Shown one piece after another: positions 35,926-45,855 of a stretch of DNA of 64,000 nt. Position 1 is the first letter of the stretch. Each line of letters begins with the position of its first letter. The notes beneath the pieces are model-generated. The model saw only the letters and a program-made list of their open reading frames with translations, was not told where the DNA came from and searched no databases. The stretch covers positions 540,893 through 604,892 of the forward strand of contig NZ_QUNO01000006.1 of assembly GCF_003387475.1 (NCBI RefSeq), given 5' to 3'. Made by a program: the position numbers and the translations under genes. This stretch comes from Kutzneria buriramensis (GTDB taxonomy: Bacteria; Actinomycetota; Actinomycetes; Mycobacteriales; Pseudonocardiaceae).

Positions 35926-37846
35926 TCACATGGTGGGCGAGGACGGCCTGAAGGCCCCGTGTGAGTTCGCCGCGGCGAGCGAGCCGCCCACCTCCTTGTC
36001 CGCCTCATGGAACGTTGTGATCCATCCAACGATGTCCGCGAGTTGACCGCCGGCCGCGGCCAACGGGCTGTCCGGGGCCGCATCGACGATCAGCAGACGC
36101 CGTAGCCCTCGGACAAGGGCCTGTGACTGGTCGCTCGGAAGCTGGTCTGGCAGCGGCCGGTTGTCGGCGACGCGTGCCCCACACGTCGCCCTGTTCGTGC
36201 CAGTCCTGCCCGGCAGCACGCAGCATCGCGCTACACAGCAGGATCGTGTGCTCGCGCCGACGATCACCGGGGCCGAACGTGCGGGCGAGGATGTGCTTGC
36301 TGTCCTGGTGGAACAGACGGTGCGCAGTCGCCATGCCGTCAGCTCCACCGAACGCGTGGACCTCGGGCTCAGCGACGCCAGCCGCGCGCGGTCGATGTCG
36401 GTGAAGGTCACGGTCGCGGTGAACACGCTGCCGATCCGGAACGCCACCGCGGTGCTGACCATCGCGTTGTCGGCGTGCTGGGTGCCAGCTCGTCCGCGGC
36501 GGGGCAGCGTGCCGTTGGGGATCTCGGTGTGCCAGTAGAATTTGCGGCCCCGCACGGGCCGTGGCCGCGACGGCGTGTCCGCGGCCGATCCCCATTCCGC
36601 AGCGCCGGGGTGCCGACATTGCCCGCGACATCGCGGGAATTAGCCAGATAGAACTGGCCGGCGCCAGGGCGTGGGGAACTCGCCGGCGGCAGCGTGACCT
36701 CGATCGTGCCGGTCCCGGGCGCGGCGACCGCGTCGCCGACGCGGACGTGCCCGCGGTAGCCGCGCTGCAGCGCCAGGCCCTTGTCCTGCTGCTCGCCGCG
36801 AGTGTCGGCGGTACCAAACAGCCGACACGACGGGCACAGCTCGGCCGGATCCCAACACGGGGCGTGGGCGCCCACACGCGCGCTGACCGGGTACTGGCCG
36901 GGTGCGCGCCAAATGCGGGACAGGCGCAGCTGCGTGACCTCGCCGTTGCTGTCGCGCAGCACCCACAGGGGTTGTCCGATGTGGACTGTCTCGCGGGCCA
37001 GGCATCGCCGCCCAACCGTGACGGTCCGGGGCGGACCGTCCTTCGGCGTGTGCGTGTAGGCAACGTCGGTGAACCGCTGGGTCTGCGGGACGCGCGCCAG
37101 CCGCGCGGGCCGCAGATCATCGGCGCCGGCCACCGCGTTGCGAAACACCGCCCACACCGACGCGGACACCACTCGGGTGTCGGTACCGAGCTTGCCGATC
37201 GCCGCCCAGTACGGAAACACGGGGTTTCGGGCGCCGGCGTCGCTGATGACCACGATCCACTCGCCGTGGGGGTCGACCCGCGCGGTCCGCGCCTTTCCCG
37301 CGGGATCGAATCCCACCTGCAGCCGGTCCCCCGAGCACAGCCCGACCGGCTGCGCCTGCTGGTGCAGCTGCTCCAGCACGTCCTGATGCAGGCGATGCTT
37401 GACCGGATCACGCGGCTCGCACAACCGCACCTCCAGTCCCGTGCCGTCCTCGCCCGGCGGGACACGACCACCCCGAGTCGCAGCGCGTCCGTCCCCTGTT
37501 CGGCGGGCTGCCGGTAGAAGGGCACGAAGTCGGTGTCGAGCACCCGCAGGCAGCTGCCGGTCGCGGCCTCGTGCAGCGCCCGCACCGCACCGTGCATCGC
37601 CGATCCCAAAATGATCGGCTCGCGGCCACCGTCCACGCCGGGCCGGGTGGGCGTCTGCGGGGCGGTGTCGCTGCCGAATCCCCGCACCAGCACCGGGGTC
37701 CGCGCGGTGTATCTGACCCGCACGGCGCCGGTCAGCAACTCCGGATCGCCGCCGTCATGCCCCGGCGGCCTGCCGCGCTGCGGTGGCGTGGTAGGTAACG
37801 GCAGGAAGGTGTAGGGGTTGACGAAGACCTGGTCAGCTAAGGACAC
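35926..37846 (-). pseudogene. TIGR03986-like RAMP gene, multiply frameshifted
   Basis: The start (GTG 37846) gives QVFVNPYTFLPLP and then VRVRYTARTPVLVRG, PIILGSAMHGAVRALHEA and CLRVLDTDFVPFYR, matching the TIGR03986 RAMP family. The frame changes near 37455 (continuing GLEVRLCEPRDPVKHR up to CPSCRLFG and GNVGTPAL) and near 36605 (continuing VRGRKFYWHTEIPNG). It changes again near 36340 and 36180 into helical sequence (DQSQALVRGLRRLLIVDA) ending at 35926. Joined, it would be about 640 residues. No Cas10 lies beside it. Either a decayed second type III module or many sequencing indels. Confidence 0.7.
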
Positions 37847-37943
37847 GCCCCCCACGTGTAACAGATCACCAGTTGGAAACGTCTCACAGTATCGACATAA
37901 TGACCCGCCGTGTCGCGAAACCGCTGAGGGGGCTGCACCCGAG

Positions 37944-39029
37944 ATGACCACCAGGCAGAACCATCCTCGGCGGTCACGGTTGGGCTCCTGGCTGAAAAGG
38001 CCCTCCCACACTCGCGTGACCGCCGCGAACGTCGCGGTGGTGGTGGCCGCGGCCGGTCTGACCTCGACCGCCGGCTTGGTCGTCGGGGATCTGCTGCCCA
38101 AGCCAGCACCAACCGACGTGATCGTCGCCAGCCGCGTCATCGCCGTCGTGATCATGTTCGTCATCCTCGTCAGCGTGCTGACGCTGCGCGGCCGCATGCA
38201 CCGAGTCACCGGAACCCTGTTCTACCTCAACGTGCTCGACGAGGACTGGGAGGACCGCCGGCAGGAAGCGGCGCGCACCGCCGCCGCCCAGCACCAGGCG
38301 TTTCGCTCCGTGAGTCGCTGGGTCGACCTGCACCACCGCACCAGCCCCGAGGGGGTCATCGAAGTCGCCGACATCGCCCGCGAGGTCGGCGTCACCATCG
38401 AAGACTTGATCAACCTCGACACCCCGCAGACCGGATACACGGTGGCACCGAACATGCCCTGGCCGCTGGCGCTGGCCGTTGGCACCCATCTGCCCGCGCC
38501 GCCGGGACTGCGTGTCGCCCAGTTCTACGACGACGAACCCGTCGACTCCTTCCCCCTGGCCGCGCCGCGCCAGCAGCTGACCCGGCACGACCACCGCACC
38601 ATCGGGAGCGGGGGGCGTATCGGGGTGTGGCTGGCCTTCACCGCCGCGGCGGAGAAGTTCACCATCGAGCAGTTCAGCGCCTTCGGGGCCGGCGACGTGC
38701 ACGTCATCAGCGCGGAGCAGGGTCCGCCGACCGCGCAACGACCGGCCCGCAGGCTCACCGCGGCCGAACTCGCCTCACTGCCCGCCGAACTGGCCGAGTA
38801 CCTGGTGACCTTCCGCACCGAAGCCGACCGTCAGCAGCGTGAACTGGTCGTCGTCGCCATGATCCCGTCGTCTGTGGCGCTGGCCGTGGGTTGGCGCCTG
38901 GCGCGCCACCGATGCCGGTTCTTCTCCGGAACGCACCTCATGCACTACGACCAGAAACGGGGACTGCTGCCGATGCGCGCCCGGGAATCTCAGCCAGGCC
39001 ACCCACCTGCACCGGTCGCGTATGCCTAG
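37944..39029 (+). CDS. 2TM-SAVED-like membrane protein
   Basis: 361 residues from the ATG at 37944. Two hydrophobic helices lie at about 25-48 (VAVVVAAAGLTSTAGLVVG) and 58-80 (VIAVVIMFVILVSVLTL). A soluble region follows that ends in ELVVVAMIPSSVALAVGWRL and THLMHYDQK, the pattern of SAVED domains, which bind cyclic nucleotides in CBASS and type III CRISPR. Predicted role: a membrane effector opened or clustered by a cyclic oligonucleotide. Its stop overlaps the cas6 start by 8 bases, so both are translated together. Divergent from the RAMP pseudogene. Confidence 0.7.
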   Translation: MTTRQNHPRRSRLGSWLKRPSHTRVTAANVAVVVAAAGLTSTAGLVVGDLLPKPAPTDVIVASRVIAVVIMFVILVSVLTLRGRMHRVTGTLFYLNVLDEDWEDRRQEAARTAAAQHQAFRSVSRWVDLHHRTSPEGVIEVADIAREVGVTIEDLINLDTPQTGYTVAPNMPWPLALAVGTHLPAPPGLRVAQFYDDEPVDSFPLAAPRQQLTRHDHRTIGSGGRIGVWLAFTAAAEKFTIEQFSAFGAGDVHVISAEQGPPTAQRPARRLTAAELASLPAELAEYLVTFRTEADRQQRELVVVAMIPSSVALAVGWRLARHRCRFFSGTHLMHYDQKRGLLPMRARESQPGHPPAPVAYA

Positions 39030-39732
39030 CCGCTGGGAAGTGCTGCTTCCGGTACCGGCGCCGGAAGCGGTGCGCCTGGAACACCTGCATGCCGTCGTGT
39101 CGAGATGGTTCGACCGCACCACCGCCGACCATCACGGCAACGCCAAGGGCTACACCGTCTCGCCGTTGCGCGACGGCGAGCACGGCCCCGTGGTGGAGAT
39201 CGGCATCATCGACGACCCCCTCACCGACAGTCTGCTCACCCGCGCCGCGCCCGGAACCCGGGTGCGGCTGGGGCGAACAGTGCTCACGCTGCCGGAGGGG
39301 CCCCGGCAACTGGCTGCCACACCATGGACTGGACTACTGCAGCGCGGCGGCCGCCACGCGTGGTGCCTGCGTTTTGACACACCGCTGACGTTCCGTAGAG
39401 GCAACAGGTTCACTCCCCTGCCCGCACCGACACCGATCTTGGGCAGCCTGCGGGCGACCTGGCGCAATTTCGCCCCAGCCAGCGTCGGCGACCTGGACCT
39501 GGACCTGTCGCGGGACCCGGTGTGGGTCACCGACATCGACGGCACCAACGAGGTGTGCAAGGTCAACGGGCTGACGGTGTCCGGGTTCGTCGGCCGGGTG
39601 CGGATCGCCTGCGACGCCGCCGATCCCATCGCCCGAAGCGTTGATCAAGCCATCGGCTTGGCTCCCTTCTCCGGCGTCGGCGCCTACACGACACGCGGGT
39701 TCGGCGTCACCCGGATCGAGTCCGGCTGGTAG
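39022..39732 (+). CDS. cas6: Cas6 (second locus)
   Basis: 236 residues, intact, with MPSRWEVLLPVPAPEAV at the start, then FRRGNRFTPLPAPTPILGSL and the Gly-rich loop FSGVGAYTTRGFGV at the end. Related to but clearly diverged from the cas6 at 16772. It lies next to three class B arrays and probably processes that repeat class. It overlaps the SAVED-like gene. Confidence 0.92.
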   Translation: MPSRWEVLLPVPAPEAVRLEHLHAVVSRWFDRTTADHHGNAKGYTVSPLRDGEHGPVVEIGIIDDPLTDSLLTRAAPGTRVRLGRTVLTLPEGPRQLAATPWTGLLQRGGRHAWCLRFDTPLTFRRGNRFTPLPAPTPILGSLRATWRNFAPASVGDLDLDLSRDPVWVTDIDGTNEVCKVNGLTVSGFVGRVRIACDAADPIARSVDQAIGLAPFSGVGAYTTRGFGVTRIESGW

Positions 39733-39829
39733 ACCGCCAACCAACGCAGCGTCACGACCGCAGCGGGGTGCGGCAGTCAACCCCGAGTGCCACCGTCAGG
39801 AACCACCCGTTGGACTTCCACGCCTGTTG

Positions 39830-40088
39830 GTTTCTATACGCCCTTGGGCGTGATCTCGGTTGCCACTTTCTTGGTGTGGTCGCGTTCGTCGAGCTGGCGG
39901 GTTTCTATACGCCCTTGGGCGTGATCTCGCTTGCCGTGGTGACGGGTACCACACAAATAAAAGGCGCGGCGACCATTGTTTCTATACGCCCTCAGGCGTG
40001 ATGTCGGTTGCCACGGCGTGGCCCCGGTCTCCGGCTCGGACACCACAGCGGAGTTTCTAACGCCCTCAAGCGTGATGTCGGTTGCCAC
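39830..40088 (-). CRISPR. CRISPR array B3 (class B, 4 repeats)
   Basis: Repeats at 39830, 39901, 39978 and 40053 with spacers of 34-40 bases. Class B sequence with the hairpin ACGCCC-TT-GGGCGT in the first two. The leader follows at 40089. Confidence 0.93.
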
Positions 40089-40255
40089 CCTGCCCGAACA
40101 GGCACGACGGGCCTCCTCGCCGCTCGCGACAAGAGGAAACCAGCGTACAGGCTGCGACACGCCATGAGTGCGCCGCCGAACCTCTCGGCGTGTCGCCCTG
40201 CACTCCAGGTTGCGAACTGGAGGCGACCGGGTTACCGCAGGTCACTGACGACATC
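40089..40255 (-). promoter_or_regulatory. CRISPR leader, class B (copy 3)
   Basis: Contains the perfect 10-bp inverted repeat GCGACACGCC (40154-40163) and GGCGTGTCGC (40187-40196), separated by 23 bases. The sequence downstream to about 40400 is also similar to 40880-41060, so the duplicated block is longer than the leader itself. Confidence 0.85.
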
Positions 40256-40416
40256 AAAAGGACGCGGACGGCGACGGCTCGCCGTGGCGGTTGCGGCACT
40301 TTGCTGCTGCACACCAGCCCGGCAATCCCGCAGGCGTCCGCCGACAGTGCCAGCGGGAGTATCTGTCAGCCCAGGCTGACCATGTCCTGACCGGGCTCTC
40401 AACTCCGCCGCAACGA

Positions 40417-40740
40417 GTTTCTATACGCCCTTCGGCGTGAGGTGCTGTCACACTTCGGAGTGCCACGGATGGCACTTGCCACCTGACTGTTCTATACGCC
40501 CTTGGGCGTGATTTGGGTTGCCACCCACTGTCGCCGCTGAGCTGGCACGTGAGCTTCTTGTTTCTATACGCCCTTGGGCGTGATCACGGGTTGTCACCGT
40601 ACAACAAGTACCCCGCCGCCGACGACTGGGAGTTTCTATACACCCTTGGGCGCAATCTCGGTGGCCACGGAGACGCCGTGATGCCGCACGTGGACGGCAA
40701 GACGTTTCTATGCGCCCTTGGGCGTGATTTCGGTTGCCAC
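40417..40740 (-). CRISPR. CRISPR array B4 (class B, 5 repeats)
   Basis: Repeats at 40417, 40488, 40560, 40632 and 40704. The leader-distal one (40417) has the class A core CTTCGGCGTGA instead of the class B core. The leader follows at 40741. Confidence 0.92.
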
Positions 40741-40900
40741 CCTGCTCGAACAGGCACGACTACCCTCGTCGCCGCTCATGACAAGAGAAACTAGCGTACA
40801 GGTTGCGACACGCCATGAGTGCGTTTCCGATCTCTTGGCATGTCGCCCTACGCTCTAGGTTCCGAACTGGAGGTGGCCCGGGTTACCGCAGGTCATTGAC
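40741..40900 (-). promoter_or_regulatory. CRISPR leader, class B (copy 4)
   Basis: Same blocks as copy 3, with a mutated right arm of the inverted repeat (GGCATGTCGC). Confidence 0.8.
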
Positions 40901-41297
40901 GACATCGAAAGGTCACTGACGGCCACTGCCCGCCGGGGCGGTTGCGGTACTTCACTGCTGTACATCAACCCGGCAATCCTGCTGGTTGTCCACTGGCAGT
41001 ACCGGCGGGAGTATCTGCCAACCCAGGCTGACCACATCCTAACCCGGCTCCTGCGGGGTTGTTGGCCAGGACCCGAACTCAGCGTCAATCTCGCGTTGAT
41101 CGGCCTACTGGTCCCACACATCAGCAACACGGTCCCCATCGATCTGGCGCTCAATCATGCCGGCCTCACGGACATCCAGCAACCAGTCACGCTCGACAGT
41201 GCTAGCCCCGCGGTGAGCGCGCCTCTTTAACCTCTGCGGGCCTTGTGGAGATCGGACTGTCGTAAAACCCGGCATGCGGAGATGCGGAGACGCCGGC
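40901..41297. other. Gene-free stretch between arrays B4 and B5
   Basis: The first 160 bases are similar to 40255-40400, part of the repeated leader-flanking block. No coding frame is convincing. Confidence 0.5.
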
Positions 41298-41921
41298 AAT
41301 TTTATACCCTGCCGGACTGCCGGCCGATTGCCACCCAGTCGCGACTACATACCCATGTTCTACGCCTACCGGTTTCTATGCGCCCTTGGGCGCGATTTCG
41401 GCCGCCACTGGGCTACCTTGTGCTGTCCAAAAGCATGCTGGTCATGTTTCTAGGCACCCTTGGGCGTGATTTCGACTGTCACGCTGGTGGGTGTACCGGG
41501 CCCGAGTGTCCGGGTTCTACGTGTTTCTATACGCCCTTGGGCGTGATGTCGGCTGCCACCGTGGTGATCGAGCACCTGCACCCGTCGGCCGGGTTTCAAT
41601 ATGCCCTTAGGCGCGATTTCGCTTGCAACATCACCAAGCGGTACCAGCAAGGCGTGGACCGGTGGTTTCTATACACCCTTGGGCGTGATCTCGGTTGCCA
41701 CGGTGGCAGTCCGATCGGGATCGTTGTGCGGGTGGCTGAGTTTCTATACGCCCTTGGGCGTGATCTCGGTTGCCACAGCGCCTCATGGCGGACATGCTCG
41801 CGCTCTACCTGTTTCTATACGCCCTTGGGCGTGATCTCGGTTGCCACCCAGGACATGCGGCCTGGTCACCAGCTACATCGAGACGTTTCTATACGCCCTT
41901 GGGCGTGATTTCGGTTGCCAC
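41298..41921 (-). CRISPR. CRISPR array B5 (class B, 9 repeats)
   Basis: Repeats at 41298 (degenerate), 41372, 41446, 41523, 41593, 41665, 41740, 41811 and 41885. The four nearest the leader are almost perfect and the far ones are increasingly altered. With its intact leader, this is the best candidate for the active class B array. Confidence 0.96.
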
Positions 41922-42090
41922 CCTGCTCGAACAAGCACGATGGCGTCGTCGCCACTCATGACAAAAGGAAACTTAGCGTACAGGCTGCGACACGCCATGA
42001 GTGCGCCTCCGAACCTCTCGGCGTGTCGCCCGACGCTCCAGGTTCCGAACTGGACGCGACCGGGTCACCGCAGGTCACTGACGACATCGA
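41922..42090 (-). promoter_or_regulatory. CRISPR leader, class B (copy 5, intact)
   Basis: Perfect inverted repeat GCGACACGCC (41987-41996) / GGCGTGTCGC (42020-42029) with a 23-base spacing, as in copy 3. It lies next to the least decayed class B repeats. Confidence 0.85.
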
Positions 42091-42112
42091 AAGGGTCCCT
42101 GCAGATCGGAAG

Positions 42113-42147
42113 CTGGCCCGCGTCCCGGTCCAGGCGGCGCGGGCCAG
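42113..42147 (-). terminator. Hairpin downstream of small secreted protein gene
   Basis: Perfect 10-bp stem CTGGCCCGCG / CGCGGGCCAG (42113-42122 with 42138-42147) and a 15-base loop, placed about 50 bases after the stop of the 42196-42573 gene. No U-run, as is usual in high-GC actinomycetes. Confidence 0.5.
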
Positions 42148-42195
42148 TCAGCTACAGCGGATGAACTGGCAAGGTGCGCTCGGTGCGCCGCCGGC

Positions 42196-42573
42196 CTACG
42201 AAGGTAGACCGAGTCGGCACGCGATGTATGCGTTGATCGAATCGACTCCCGCGAACTCCAGGCTGGCTTGGCAGCCCGGAACGTCCCCGTCGAGGGAAGC
42301 CTCGTGACAGCCAAGTTCTACGTACACCGTGATCGCGTACCCCCAGGATTCGAGGTAGTAGATGCAGGTGGGGTAGTCGTTTGGGCTGAGTCGGCCGGTG
42401 GTGTGCTCTACCTGGTGGGCATGAACCACCGCAGCCTGCTGGCTGGTCTGAGTAGCCGTCGCAGTAGCGGTCGCCGCTGACGCAGTTCCCGCCACCGCAA
42501 CGCCGATCGAGGCCGCTACGGCTGCGGCCAAGCCCGCTCGCCGCGCCGCCACCGAAACACGAGTGCGTTTCAT
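42196..42573 (-). CDS. Small secreted protein, 125 aa
   Basis: The ATG at 42573 has AGAGGAAG upstream. Basic start (MKRTRV), hydrophobic AAAVAASIGVAVAGTASA and an Ala-Ala cleavage site make a clear signal peptide. The mature part of about 90 residues has four Cys (CIYYLESWGY; LGCHEAS; GCQASLEF; IACRLGL), probably two disulfides. No family recognised. Confidence 0.75.
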   Translation of the reverse strand: MKRTRVSVAARRAGLAAAVAASIGVAVAGTASAATATATATQTSQQAAVVHAHQVEHTTGRLSPNDYPTCIYYLESWGYAITVYVELGCHEASLDGDVPGCQASLEFAGVDSINAYIACRLGLPS

Positions 42574-42920
42574 TCGGCTTCCTCTCAACATGATTCTCCC
42601 CTCGACTGAGCCATCTTCTCGGCATGTCCCAGGCCATGAACAGGAAGCAAGGTCCCAGCGCCCCCAGCCTGACGGCCTTATGAGCGGCTCGGACCGGCAA
42701 TTTCATTGTTTGACATGACCGCCCCGTAACCGATACACCAAATATCTCTACCTCGCGAGCGAATTCTTCAAGAATTGCCAGTTGATGCAGGGTGCTGGAC
42801 CCACTGCCGCCGAGTGTATGAAGTCAGGACCACGTCCTACACTCTTTCAGTCTGCGGGCGGCACACTGAGGGAACAACAGCGAGGACGGCACCGGTCGTT
42901 AAGCGGGGGGTTAACGGATC
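42574..42920. other. Intergenic region
   Basis: Upstream region shared by the small secreted protein gene and the divergent LysR gene. No extra gene seen. Confidence 0.4.
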
Positions 42921-43823
42921 ATGGAGCTGCGGGACATCGAGATCTTCCTGACACTGGCAGAAGAGCTGCACTTCGGCCGCACCGCCGAACGCCTGCACGT
43001 GTCCACCGCCCGGGTCAGCCAGAGCATCGCCAAGTGGGAGCGTCGGGTCGGGGTGCCGCTGTTCGAGCGCACCAGCCGGCGCGTCACACTCACCCCGATC
43101 GGGCGCCGGCTGCAGGAAGACATCGGACCTGGGCACCGGCAGATCCTCGCTGGCATCGAGCACGCGGTGACTGCGGGCCGCGAAGCCCGCGGCCTGCTGC
43201 GGGTCGGCTTCTTCAGCGCCACCGGCGGACAACTCGTCGTCGGGGTCGCGGACGCCTTACGCAGCCGGTACCCCGACTGCGAGGTCCAGATCCGGGAGCT
43301 ACAGTTCCGCGACGGCATCAGCCCGCTGCTGCTCGTCGGCGAGCTGGACATACTGCTGTCCGTGCTGCCTGTCAGCGATCCCGGCCTCACGGCGAGCCCG
43401 GTGCTGTTCCGCGAGGGCTGCCTGCTCGCCGTCTGCGCCCGGCACCGGTTCGCGGGCCGCGACTCGATCACCCTCGCTGATGTCGCGGAAGAAACCGTGC
43501 TGCGCGCCGGGCCGCAGGTCGCGGACTACTGGGTTGAGTGGCTCGCCCCGCGGCTGCCCGCGGGCGCTCGGCCGACGCAGCGCGGTCCGGTATTCGCGAC
43601 CGTCCAGGAGATGCTCGCGCTGATCGGGGCGGGTAAGGGCGTCTTCGTATTCCCCGCCCAAGCCACTGATTACTATCAGCGCCCGGACGTCGCGTTCGTA
43701 CCCATCTGCGACGCCCCTGGATTCGAGTGGGTTTTCCTGTGGCGCCGCAGTAACGCCACCGCCCGGGTGCGATCCTTCGTGGAAACCGCGCGCGACATCC
43801 TCAAGACCCGTGCCATCCCTTGA
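42921..43823 (+). CDS. LysR-family transcriptional regulator
   Basis: 300 residues: N-terminal winged helix (MELRDIEIFLTLAEELHFGR; VSTARVSQSIAKWERRVG; LFERTSRRVTLTPIG), linker helix, then a periplasmic-binding-like effector domain (LLRVGFFSATGGQLVV...). LysR regulators usually control a divergent neighbour; here that is the small secreted protein gene about 350 bases away. The ligand is unknown. Confidence 0.93.
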   Translation: MELRDIEIFLTLAEELHFGRTAERLHVSTARVSQSIAKWERRVGVPLFERTSRRVTLTPIGRRLQEDIGPGHRQILAGIEHAVTAGREARGLLRVGFFSATGGQLVVGVADALRSRYPDCEVQIRELQFRDGISPLLLVGELDILLSVLPVSDPGLTASPVLFREGCLLAVCARHRFAGRDSITLADVAEETVLRAGPQVADYWVEWLAPRLPAGARPTQRGPVFATVQEMLALIGAGKGVFVFPAQATDYYQRPDVAFVPICDAPGFEWVFLWRRSNATARVRSFVETARDILKTRAIP

Positions 43824-44047
43824 CGCAATGCCACTCGGCTTATCCTAAGCCTTGACCCTGAAGAGGATCGCAAGAACAGCCCGCGCGTTCTCGCGTCGTG
43901 ACTCGCGGCGTGAGAATACTGCTGTTAGGGCAAGCGTTCCGGTTGTCAAGAGGGCCCCGGCACCCGCGCTACGTAGCTACCGGTCAGAACGCGACGAGCA
44001 GCGCACCGCTCGGCGCCCACCATGCCGGCGAGGACGCGTCGAGGCCG

Positions 44048-44548
44048 TCATGACGACGCCGGCCGCCACATCGGCCAGAAAGTCGGTCCACCACCGACCA
44101 CGAACGGACCGATCTCCTCGAACCCGTGCCGGCGATACAACCTGGCGGACTCGATGCTGGACGCCTCCAAGTAGGCATCCCAGTCCGGGTAGGTCTGGAA
44201 GTGGTGACGCAGCAGGGCAGTTCCCGCGCCGCGTCCCTGCGCGCCTGGCATCGCCGCGAGGAACGCGAGGTGGTGATGGCGTTTGCCGCTCGGGTGGTGC
44301 TCGGCGAACGTCGCCTCGAGATCCTCGAAGTGTGCGGTGTACGGTCCGCACGCGTCGCGCAACTGGTCGGCGTAGTCGTCGGCGGCAGGCGGCACGGAAT
44401 CGTCCACCGTCATCCACACCGCGACGGCCGCCCGGTCCTCGGTCACCTCGATCACGCCCTGCACCGCGGCGTCGGCCACATGCAGGCGCATGTACGCCGC
44501 GCTGACCGACCGCCGCCGGTCAGCGTCCGATACTTTGCCGCTGGGCAC
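44048..44548 (-). CDS. GNAT-family N-acetyltransferase
   Basis: 166 residues from a GTG at 44548. The acetyl-CoA site is LAFLAAMPGAQGRGAGTALL (QGRGAG loop), followed by YLEASSIESARLYRRHGFEE, typical of GNAT proteins that act on small molecules. The neighbouring sequence offers no pathway, so the substrate cannot be named. Confidence 0.88.
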   Translation of the reverse strand: MPSGKVSDADRRRSVSAAYMRLHVADAAVQGVIEVTEDRAAVAVWMTVDDSVPPAADDYADQLRDACGPYTAHFEDLEATFAEHHPSGKRHHHLAFLAAMPGAQGRGAGTALLRHHFQTYPDWDAYLEASSIESARLYRRHGFEEIGPFVVGGGPTFWPMWRPASS

Positions 44549-45489
44549 CAGCCCGACAATCCCACTCGCAGTCCGCCAGCAGCGCCAGCAGCGCCGACCA
44601 CCTGGGCAAGCGGTACCTCAGAGTCCGTCAGATTCCGCACCGCGGCCAACATGTGGATGCGTCATGCGGGGCATTTCTGGGCGTTCACGACGTTGACGCG
44701 TTCCCCGGGCTGCCGTTCGCACTACGACTATCGTCGCGCGCAGGGCGACCGACACGCTGCCGCGCTTCGACATCTCTACGGCAAGCTTCTAAAATGCCTT
44801 CACCATTGCTTGATCCACAACGAACTGTACGACGAACACCGCGCTTTCCCCGAGCGCATCGAGTCTGATCCACCACGTACCTCATAGCTGGATCTGTTCA
44901 GTTCGTTGCTACACTTCGCCGTAGTGCGGCGGACGGTGGTGGCGGCCGGTAAGCCTTGGAACAGCCCGGACTTCGAGTCCTTGCGTGGGAACGAAGCCCG
45001 GCCGCCTCCACTGTGCGTCGACAGCGCATCCGTAGACCAGAAGGGCATCTGCGGCCCACGGTGATCGTCGGCGCATTTCGGCGGCCGAACCTGAAGCCTC
45101 GCAGTCGTCGCCTTCGCCCAGTTCGGAGGGCACCGCACACCCCCAAACACCTGCAACCCGACGCCGACACTCACACGCCGACCCGGGCCTTTAAGGAGCC
45201 GTGGGTCACGACGGTATTCTGACTCCAAGAACGGATACAGGACGACTGGCCGGGCGATGCAGGCGGACAGTGCTAGACCGAGCACGAGCGATTCTGGCCG
45301 GCACACGCCGGCCAGCAGCAGTCTTCGCGCCAGCTCAACTCCTGCGATCCGACTGGCAAGCATTTCTTGGAAGATCGCCATGGTGACATTCGAACCGTCG
45401 CATCATTCCAGGTATGCTGAACACTCGCCGGCAGAACTCCGCCACCAGCCGGCGACATGGGCATAGCGCGTGACTCAGGGAGACCAGGA
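44549..45489. other. Stretch of about 940 bases without a supported gene
   Basis: Several frames are open in both directions but none has a family match, good ribosome site or conserved pattern. It may hold decayed genes. The last 100 bases before 45490 are the lsr2 upstream region. Confidence 0.4.
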
Positions 45490-45831
45490 ATGGCACAGAA
45501 GACCATTGTCCAGCTGATCGACGACCTCGATGGCGGTGAGGCGAACGAGAGTGTGGCCTTCGGCCTCGACGGCGTCGAGTACACGATCGACCTGTCCGAG
45601 GAGAACGCGAAGAAGCTCCGCGAGAGCCTCGTCTCGTTCGTCGAGAAGGCGCAGCGTGTCGGTGGCCGCAAGCAGCGGGGCGGCGCCACCACCGCGGTGA
45701 AGGCCGGCGGCGACCGCGCGCAGAACCAGGCCATTCGCGAGTGGGCTCGCAGCCAGGGGGAGAAGATCTCCGACCGCGGCCGCATCCCGGCCGAGCTGGT
45801 CGCCAAGTTCCAGGCCGCCCACGGCAGCTGA
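45490..45831 (+). CDS. lsr2: Lsr2-family nucleoid protein
   Basis: 113 residues. The N-terminal dimerisation domain is MAQKTIVQLIDDLDGGEA then FGLDGVEYTIDLSEENA. The C-terminal domain has the Lsr2 AT-hook-like core SRG-type loop (KISDRGRIPAELVAKFQ) after NQAIREWARSQG. Lsr2 bridges and silences AT-rich, often foreign DNA. A good ribosome site (GGGAGACCAGG) and a strong terminator follow the usual layout of a highly expressed gene. It may be one of several paralogues. Confidence 0.95.
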   Translation: MAQKTIVQLIDDLDGGEANESVAFGLDGVEYTIDLSEENAKKLRESLVSFVEKAQRVGGRKQRGGATTAVKAGGDRAQNQAIREWARSQGEKISDRGRIPAELVAKFQAAHGS

Positions 45832-45855
45832 ACCTGGCAAGCGATCGGTGTGCGC

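Noticed and set aside
43839..43853. Short inverted repeat after the LysR gene
   Set aside because: Only a 6-bp stem; too weak to call a terminator.
44126..44887. 253-codon plus-strand frame
   Set aside because: Mostly opposite the GNAT gene; the unique part has no recognisable features.
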